From: an uncultured Actinomycetes bacterium
GTDB taxonomy: Bacteria > Actinomycetota > Actinomycetes > S36-B12
Assembly (NCBI GenBank): GCA_903918595.1
Contig: CAIXFB010000153.1
Location: forward strand, 1-11,374
DNA length: 11,374 nucleotides
Reading direction: 5' to 3'
The position numbers and the translations under genes are program-made. Of the stretch, positions 7,039-11,374 are shown in pieces (position 1 is the stretch's first letter; every line of letters begins with the position of its first letter). The notes under the pieces were generated by a model, which searched no databases, was not told the DNA's origin, and worked only from the letters and a program-made list of their open reading frames with translations.

Positions 7039-8790
7039 TCAGGTGGTGGAACGGTTCTCCTGCTGAGCAACCTGTTCAGCATTGGTCTCAGGCATCCCTG
7101 GGTGATGCAGAACGCCACCGTGGAAGGTACTGATCTGGTCAGCGTCTTCGTACTCGTGCAAGGGCGCTTCGAGCATTGCATCGTGGGCGGCATGATGTTG
7201 AGCGGCTTCAATTTCAGCTGCTGTGGGCTTCTTGACATCGTCGGCGTAATAGAAGTGGCTGATCTTGTGCTGGATCTTCTGGATCAGGTACTTCTTGTTC
7301 TTCACGCCATCCGCGTCGGTCTTCTCAGGAGCCGGGAGCGGGCTGTAGTCGGTCTTTGAGGTGATCACAGCGAGCTCTTTGTAGTTGATCGGCTCGTGCA
7401 CCTCGATGAACTCACCGTGCGGCAGGCGGAGAACGCGGCCTGACTCATAGCCATGCAGCAGCTTGTCGCGATCGCGGCGCTGGAGACCAAGGCAAATGCG
7501 CTTGGTCACGATAAATGCGATCGGGGGAGCCACGATGAGCGTGATTCGAAGGAACCACGAGAGAGAGTTGATTGACAAATCGAATGCGGTGGCAATGAGG
7601 TCGTTGCCACCACCGATCCACAAAATTCCGTAGAAGGTGATTGCCATGACCCCGATGCCGGTGCGGACCGGTGCGTTGCGTGGACGATCAAGCAGGTTGT
7701 GCTCCCGCTTGTCTCCAGTCGCCCATGCTTCAAGGAATGGGTAAAGGGCAAGGCCGGTGAAGAGAATGCCCGGAATCACCACGGATGGAATGAAGATGTT
7801 CCATGAGATGGTGAATCCAGCGACCACCGTCTCCCAGTTCGGCATCAGACGTAGGGCACCATCAAGCCAGCCGATGTACCAGTCTGGCTGTGTTCCGGCC
7901 GAGACTTGATCAGGCGTGTAGGGGCCGAAGATCCAAATCGGGTTGATCGTCACCAGGCCGCTGATCAGTGCGATCACGCCGAACACGATGAAGAAGAAGC
8001 CGCCCGCCTTGGCCATGTACACCGGAAGCAGGGGGTAACCAACGACGTTGTCGTTCGTGCGACCTGGGCCAGGGAACTGGGTGTGCTTCTGGGTCCAGAC
8101 CATCATCAGGTGAACTGTGATCAGGGCAAGAATCAGTCCCGGAACAAGCAGGATGTGTGCTGCGTAGAGCCGGGAGATGATGTCTGTGCCTGGGAATTCT
8201 CCGCCGAAGACGAGGAAGGCCGCCCAGGTTCCCACCACGGGAATCGACTGCAGAATCCCTCGGATGATCTGCAAGCCCGTTCCGGAGAGCAGATCGTCGG
8301 GGAGGGAGTACCCGGTGAAGCCGGCAGCCAACGCCATCGTGAGGAGTGCAACACCGATGAGCCAGTTGAACTCGCGGGGCTTGCGGTATGCGCCGGTGAA
8401 GAACACCCGGAAAGCGTGAACGACCATGGCGGCGACGAAGATCAACGCGGCCCAGTGGTGCATCTGGCGGATCAAGAGGCCACCACGAACGTCAAAGGAG
8501 ATGTTGAGGGTCGATTCGTAGGCCTCAGACATCATGACGCCCTTGAGGGGCACATATGAGCCGTCGTAGAGGACTTCAACCATTGAAGGCTTGTAGAACA
8601 GGGTGAGGTAGGTGCCGGTCAGCAACACGACGATGAAGCTGTAAAGCACGATCTCGCCGAGCATGAAGGACCAGTGGTCGGGAAAGACTTTGCCAAGGTT
8701 GCGGCCAAGGAATCGGTTGCTGCCTAGCCGCTTGTCGACGTAGGTCGCGGTCGCTGCTCCGGCAGTCTCGACGGGCGAGGAGGTACTCAT
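7039..8790 (-). CDS. qcrB: Cytochrome bc1 complex cytochrome b subunit
   Basis: This subunit oxidises menaquinol and carries both b haems of complex III in the membrane. Haem ligands are His111 and His125 (QMHHWAA...VVHAFR) and His212 and His227 (AAHILL...VHLMM), the second pair having one extra residue of spacing, as in b6f-like and actinobacterial proteins. The quinol-site motif PDWY is at 302-305, the equivalent of PEWY. RKPREFNW and the segment LYPFLEAW are also typical. At 583 aa it is longer than canonical cytochrome b because of a soluble C-terminal tail from about residue 440 on, a known actinobacterial trait. The last 65 residues or so are histidine-rich (HHAAH, LHEY, TFHGG, LHHPG). 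The ATG overlaps the qcrA stop (ATGA), and GGGAG precedes it at about five bases. It is the last gene of the ctaE-qcrCAB operon, followed at 15 bp by the terminator hairpin. Confidence 0.97.
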   Translation of the reverse strand: MSTSSPVETAGAATATYVDKRLGSNRFLGRNLGKVFPDHWSFMLGEIVLYSFIVVLLTGTYLTLFYKPSMVEVLYDGSYVPLKGVMMSEAYESTLNISFDVRGGLLIRQMHHWAALIFVAAMVVHAFRVFFTGAYRKPREFNWLIGVALLTMALAAGFTGYSLPDDLLSGTGLQIIRGILQSIPVVGTWAAFLVFGGEFPGTDIISRLYAAHILLVPGLILALITVHLMMVWTQKHTQFPGPGRTNDNVVGYPLLPVYMAKAGGFFFIVFGVIALISGLVTINPIWIFGPYTPDQVSAGTQPDWYIGWLDGALRLMPNWETVVAGFTISWNIFIPSVVIPGILFTGLALYPFLEAWATGDKREHNLLDRPRNAPVRTGIGVMAITFYGILWIGGGNDLIATAFDLSINSLSWFLRITLIVAPPIAFIVTKRICLGLQRRDRDKLLHGYESGRVLRLPHGEFIEVHEPINYKELAVITSKTDYSPLPAPEKTDADGVKNKKYLIQKIQHKISHFYYADDVKKPTAAEIEAAQHHAAHDAMLEAPLHEYEDADQISTFHGGVLHHPGMPETNAEQVAQQENRSTT

Positions 8791-9839
8791 GAACGCTCCC
8801 AGAAACTAGGTCCGACGGGTTCGGTGAAATCCGATCTCGCTACGAGGAATCCTTCCTCATCTACGCCGATTGGCAACTGCGGCATGCGACGCGCAGCTGG
8901 GCCAAAGATCACGTCGCCAGAGTCGGCCAAATCGAAGGTCGACTGGTGGCAGGGGCAGAGCAAGTGATGCGTGCGTTGTTCGTAGAGCGCAATGGGGCAA
9001 CCCACATGCGTGCAAATCTTTGAATAGGCCAGGATCCCTTGGTAATCCCAATTATCGCCCTGTTGTGACCGAATCTGATCGGGGTCCATGCGAACCAGAA
9101 TGATCGCGGCCTTGCCTCGGGCGTTGAGGTTGTGCTCTTCCTCTTGGATTTCCATGATGTCAATGGGGAGAGCGGAAACAAGGCCGCCAACCGGGATGTC
9201 TTCCGGGCGAATCGGCTGGAAGTTGCCATCGGCCACGATGCGCAAGCCCTCGTGCCATGCAGTGCGAGAAAGCTCCTCCTCAGGACTCTCGCCGGGAGGC
9301 GTAATCCACAGATCCCGAAGCAGAACGATGAGCGGAATGGGGAACAGCGCCAAAGCCGCAATCAACGTACGTCGGATAATTGGATAGCGGACAAAACCTG
9401 ACTCTTCTTTGCCCCGCTGGTAGTTCGCAGCTGCCTCCGCTGCTGCTTCTGGTTCAGAGTTCATGTCGTGGCGCTGCTGGACAACCTCAACATCGGGCAT
9501 GAGCTTCTTGGCCCATTGAATTGCGCCGGCACCGATGAGCAGAATCGCCACTCCCATGGTGAAGCCGAGTGCTACCTGCAATGCACCAACGACGCCCAGA
9601 ACCGGAATGTAAATGGCCGTGGACTTATCGATACCAACAAAGGCAACGACGAACAAGATCACGAAGATGATGGAGAGCAAGAACATCGATGCAACTTGGC
9701 GCTCAGCACGTTTGGCTGCTTTGGGATCAATGTCTGTGACACGTGGCTTATGCGGAATATCCGCCACGGGGGAGTAGCCGAGTCTTTCCGGTTGATTCCC
9801 GTGATCTGAAGAATGCCCAGAGGGGGTGATGTCAGTCAT
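8787..9839 (-). CDS. qcrA: Cytochrome bc1 complex Rieske iron-sulfur subunit
   Basis: It carries the high-potential [2Fe-2S] cluster that takes the first electron from quinol at QcrB and hands it to QcrC. The Rieske motifs are CTHVGC (276-281: ligands Cys276 and His278, disulfide Cys281) and CPCH (295-298: ligands Cys295 and His298, disulfide Cys297). Unlike mitochondrial Rieske proteins it has three membrane helices, roughly at 50-70, 77-107 and 158-178, the actinobacterial form. The open frame continues upstream to an ATG at 9899, but I place the start at 9839: this ATG overlaps the qcrC stop as ATGA, matching the spacing of every other pair in the operon, and the 20 extra residues would read through qcrC coding sequence. 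The chosen form is 350 aa and begins MTDITPSGHSSDHG. It overlaps qcrB by 4 bp. Confidence 0.95.
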   Translation of the reverse strand: MTDITPSGHSSDHGNQPERLGYSPVADIPHKPRVTDIDPKAAKRAERQVASMFLLSIIFVILFVVAFVGIDKSTAIYIPVLGVVGALQVALGFTMGVAILLIGAGAIQWAKKLMPDVEVVQQRHDMNSEPEAAAEAAANYQRGKEESGFVRYPIIRRTLIAALALFPIPLIVLLRDLWITPPGESPEEELSRTAWHEGLRIVADGNFQPIRPEDIPVGGLVSALPIDIMEIQEEEHNLNARGKAAIILVRMDPDQIRSQQGDNWDYQGILAYSKICTHVGCPIALYEQRTHHLLCPCHQSTFDLADSGDVIFGPAARRMPQLPIGVDEEGFLVARSDFTEPVGPSFWERS

Positions 9840-10621
9840 CGCGCCTTGATTCCGATCCAGACGGCCGCAGCAATCAGTGCGGCGAATACGGCGGTCCACA
9901 AGAACAGACCCTCAGCAACCGGGCCGAGGCGGCCAAGTGCCAGTCCACCCGGGCTTGGCGCCTCCTGCAGTTCGTTGATGTAGGCAAGAATCGCCTGCTT
10001 TTCCTCTACCTGAAGTGTGGAATCGGCAAAGATCGGCATGTTTTCAGGGCCCGTGATCATCGCCTCGTAGATTTCCTGAGGCGTTGATTCCATCAGCGAT
10101 GGCGCGTACTTACCCTGGGTGAGGGCACCACCCTGTCCGGCCGCCTGGTGGCATTGCGCGCAGTTGATGCGGAACAGCACTCCGCCTTCAGCCACATCCG
10201 CATCTGCAAAATCGATCTGTTCTGCCGAAGGAATTGCCGGACCGGGGGCCAAGGAGGCCACATACGCAGACATCGCTTCGATTTCAGACTCGGTGTAGAT
10301 GACTTCCTTTGCCGGGGCCTGCGCTCCAGGAGCTGCCAGCGGCATGCGTCCGGTTGCCACCTGGAAGTGCACAGCAGCGGCTCCGGCACCAATCAAGGTA
10401 GGCCCATTCCCAGTGCCCTCTGCTTGAAGTCCGTGGCACGATGAGCAGCCCTCGAGGTACAGGCGCTCGCCGTCCTCAACCTGGGTCTGAGATCCCATTG
10501 CTGCCGTTGCCGGCTGGGTTTCGGTGACGACGGCATAGCCGCCCCCGACGACCACCAGGGCAAATAGCAATAGGCCCAGAGCGACGATCGGATTGCGTCG
10601 CCGTGCGGCTAAGAACTTCAC
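9836..10621 (-). CDS. qcrC: Dihaem cytochrome c subunit of the bc1 complex
   Basis: QcrC replaces both cytochrome c1 and soluble cytochrome c: one haem domain receives electrons from the Rieske protein and the other contacts CuA of CtaC. The 261-aa protein has an N-terminal hydrophobic segment (about 12-32, signal or anchor), two c-type haem sites CSSCH (59-63) and CAQCH (154-158), likely distal methionines Met93 (GRMP) and Met195 (NMP), and a C-terminal membrane anchor at about 236-257. Two haem sites in one chain mark the actinobacterial supercomplex type. The start is GTG at 10621-10619 with GGAAGG about ten bases upstream. The first gene of the operon, ctaE, ends 39 bp upstream, and the stop overlaps the qcrA ATG. 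Confidence 0.96.
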   Translation of the reverse strand: MKFLAARRRNPIVALGLLLFALVVVGGGYAVVTETQPATAAMGSQTQVEDGERLYLEGCSSCHGLQAEGTGNGPTLIGAGAAAVHFQVATGRMPLAAPGAQAPAKEVIYTESEIEAMSAYVASLAPGPAIPSAEQIDFADADVAEGGVLFRINCAQCHQAAGQGGALTQGKYAPSLMESTPQEIYEAMITGPENMPIFADSTLQVEEKQAILAYINELQEAPSPGGLALGRLGPVAEGLFLWTAVFAALIAAAVWIGIKAR

Positions 10622-10660
10622 TCTCGCCGAACCTTCCGTTGTGCGGGTGGGGGAATGTGC

Positions 10661-11266
10661 TTACTTAAGGATGTAAATCATGAAGAAAAGGGCGATCCAG
10701 ACAACGTCGACAAAGTGCCAGTAGTACGAAGTCACGATGGCTCGAGTGGCCTGATCATGGGTAAATCGCTTTGTGACATACGTGGTGGCGAGCACCAAGA
10801 GGAAGGCGATCAGCCCGCCGGTCACATGCAGGCCATGGAAACCCGTGGTGAGGTAGAAGGCGGTTCCGTAGGAATTGCTGGACAAAGTCAAGCCCTCGTG
10901 CACGAGCTCGGCGTATTCGGTGATCTGGCCGCCGATGAAGAAGGCCCCCATGAGGAACGTGATGATGAACCAGCGGCGAAGGCCCTTCACATCGCCGCGC
11001 TCCGCTGCGAAGACGCCCAGCTGGCAGGTGACGCTGGAGAGCACCAAGACCGTTGTGTTGATACTCGCGAACGGGATGTTGAGCAGGGTGGTCTCTTCAG
11101 CCCACAGCTCAGGATTGACCGCTCGCAGGGTGAAATACATCGCGAACAGGGCTGCAAAAAACATCAACTCGCTGGAGAGCCACACGATCGTGCCGATCGA
11201 AACCATGTTCGGCCGATTGGCGGGTGCGTGCTGGTAGGCAGCGGGAATTGTCGTTGCATTAGCCAC
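10661..11266 (-). CDS. ctaE: Cytochrome c oxidase subunit III
   Basis: Subunit III stabilises the oxidase core and supports proton uptake. The 201-aa product has five membrane helices (about 22-46, 67-88, 97-118, 134-162 and 180-200), the shorter actinobacterial form rather than the seven-helix mitochondrial one. Motifs include WLSSELMFF (29-37, Glu33), TGFHGLHVTGG (141-151) and SYYWHFVDVVW (180-190). The start is GTG at 11266-11264; an in-frame TGA a few codons upstream limits extension, and no clear Shine-Dalgarno precedes it. A shorter start at Met21 would still keep all helices. It leads the ctaE-qcrC-qcrA-qcrB operon, tying oxidase subunit III to complex III genes, as in mycobacteria and corynebacteria. 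Confidence 0.96.
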   Translation of the reverse strand: MANATTIPAAYQHAPANRPNMVSIGTIVWLSSELMFFAALFAMYFTLRAVNPELWAEETTLLNIPFASINTTVLVLSSVTCQLGVFAAERGDVKGLRRWFIITFLMGAFFIGGQITEYAELVHEGLTLSSNSYGTAFYLTTGFHGLHVTGGLIAFLLVLATTYVTKRFTHDQATRAIVTSYYWHFVDVVWIALFFMIYILK

Positions 11267-11302
11267 GAGTGGAGTCTGTCAGATAAGTGGGTGTAAGGCG
11301 CC
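11267..11302. promoter_or_regulatory. Probable promoter region for the ctaE-qcrCAB operon
   Basis: This short region lies before ctaE and, if the rightward partial gene is real, between divergent genes. On the minus strand TTATCT (revcomp of 11282-11287) is the best -10-like hexamer, about 15 bases before the GTG, with no recognisable -35. No clear operator repeat is seen. Because ctaE is the first gene of a four-gene operon, its main promoter should be here or slightly upstream; the exact position is inference. Confidence 0.35.
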
Positions 11303-11374
11303 CTGACCCCCCTCATTACGGATGACGATTTCCTCACACCCGACCGGCACGAGCAAGGTGCGATCTGGGCGCTA
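11303..11374 (+). CDS. Possible 5' end of anthranilate phosphoribosyltransferase (trpD), partial
   Basis: The frame after TAA at 11294-11296 is open to the window end and reads from CTG 11303 as LTPLITDDDFLTPDR and then HEQGAIWAL. This loosely recalls the N-terminal helices of TrpD, where an LxxL segment and a basic LT-rich turn precede a WAM/WAL helix. In M. tuberculosis trpD (Rv2192c) is divergent from ctaE, which is the geometry here. The weak point is the start: the frame offers only CTG (11303) or ATT (11315), with AAGG at 11295-11298 near the former. A competing frame from ATG 11322 (MTISSHPTGTSKV) has equally GC-rich third positions but resembles nothing I know. With only 24 codons visible the call is tentative. 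Confidence 0.3.
   Translation, partial: MTPLITDDDFLTPDRHEQGAIWAL

Noticed and set aside
7906..8559. Long plus-strand open frame (217 codons) opposite qcrB
   Set aside because: It mirrors the highly conserved qcrB frame on the other strand, is full of charged residues without any recognisable motif, and arises from GC-rich codon bias.
9840..9899. A 20-codon N-terminal extension of qcrA starting at ATG 9899
   Set aside because: It lies in qcrC coding sequence in another frame, reads as arginine-rich nonsense, and the ATGA overlap at 9836-9839 gives a better start.
10655..11296. Long plus-strand open frame (213 codons) covering all of ctaE in antisense
   Set aside because: The minus strand encodes an unmistakable oxidase subunit III; the antisense product is hydrophilic and has no family resemblance.
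1..11374. Mobile elements, CRISPR arrays, tRNA or rRNA genes
   Set aside because: No transposase or integrase frames, no regularly spaced repeats, and no tRNA-like fold were seen by eye in the intergenic regions.

Overview
The window is a core respiratory locus from an actinomycete with moderately high GC. The diagnostic content is a lipoprotein-type CtaC, an actinobacterial CtaF (oxidase subunit IV), a three-helix Rieske protein (QcrA), a dihaem cytochrome c (QcrC), and a QcrB with a long soluble C-terminal tail. Together these make the bc1-aa3 (III2IV2) supercomplex of Actinobacteria, which uses no soluble cytochrome c. From memory, gene order also resembles the Mycobacterium tuberculosis Rv2192c-Rv2204c neighbourhood: HesB/ErpA-like, secreted protein, adenosine kinase, ctaC/ctaF, then converging qcrB-qcrA-qcrC-ctaE, then trpD. 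Unlike M. tuberculosis, ctaD lies between ctaC and ctaF, asnB is absent, and aat plus a desulfurase-like gene are present. The exact lineage cannot be read from this sequence.

Layout. Positions 1-131 hold the C-terminus of an ErpA/HesB-type Fe-S carrier. Positions 150-2515 (+) hold a secreted sensor-domain-like protein, an adenosine kinase of the PfkB family, and leucyl/phenylalanyl-tRNA-protein transferase (aat). Positions 2512-3657 (-) hold a cysteine-desulfurase-like protein whose stop codon interlocks with that of aat. A 114-bp divergent promoter region (3658-3771) separates it from ctaC-ctaD-ctaF (3772-6751, +), joined by 4-bp ATGA overlaps. About 290 bp without a convincing gene follows, ending in a strong hairpin that serves as a shared terminator. 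Positions 7039-11266 (-) hold ctaE-qcrC-qcrA-qcrB, again with ATGA overlaps. The last ~70 bases may be the 5' end of a divergent gene, plausibly trpD.

Function. QcrB/QcrA oxidise menaquinol, the two haems of QcrC carry electrons to the CuA site of CtaC, and CtaD reduces oxygen. CtaE and CtaF complete the oxidase. All metal-binding residues expected in these subunits are present, so the chain looks functional.

The most unusual item is the cysteine-desulfurase homologue at 2512-3657. It has an intact reading frame and keeps the persulfide-forming cysteine in a GSAC motif. The lysine that should hold pyridoxal phosphate is aspartate, and the cofactor-stacking histidine is serine. It is therefore a candidate pseudoenzyme or altered sulfur-handling protein. 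I see no mobile element, CRISPR array, tRNA or rRNA, and nothing that amounts to a wholly new multi-gene system.
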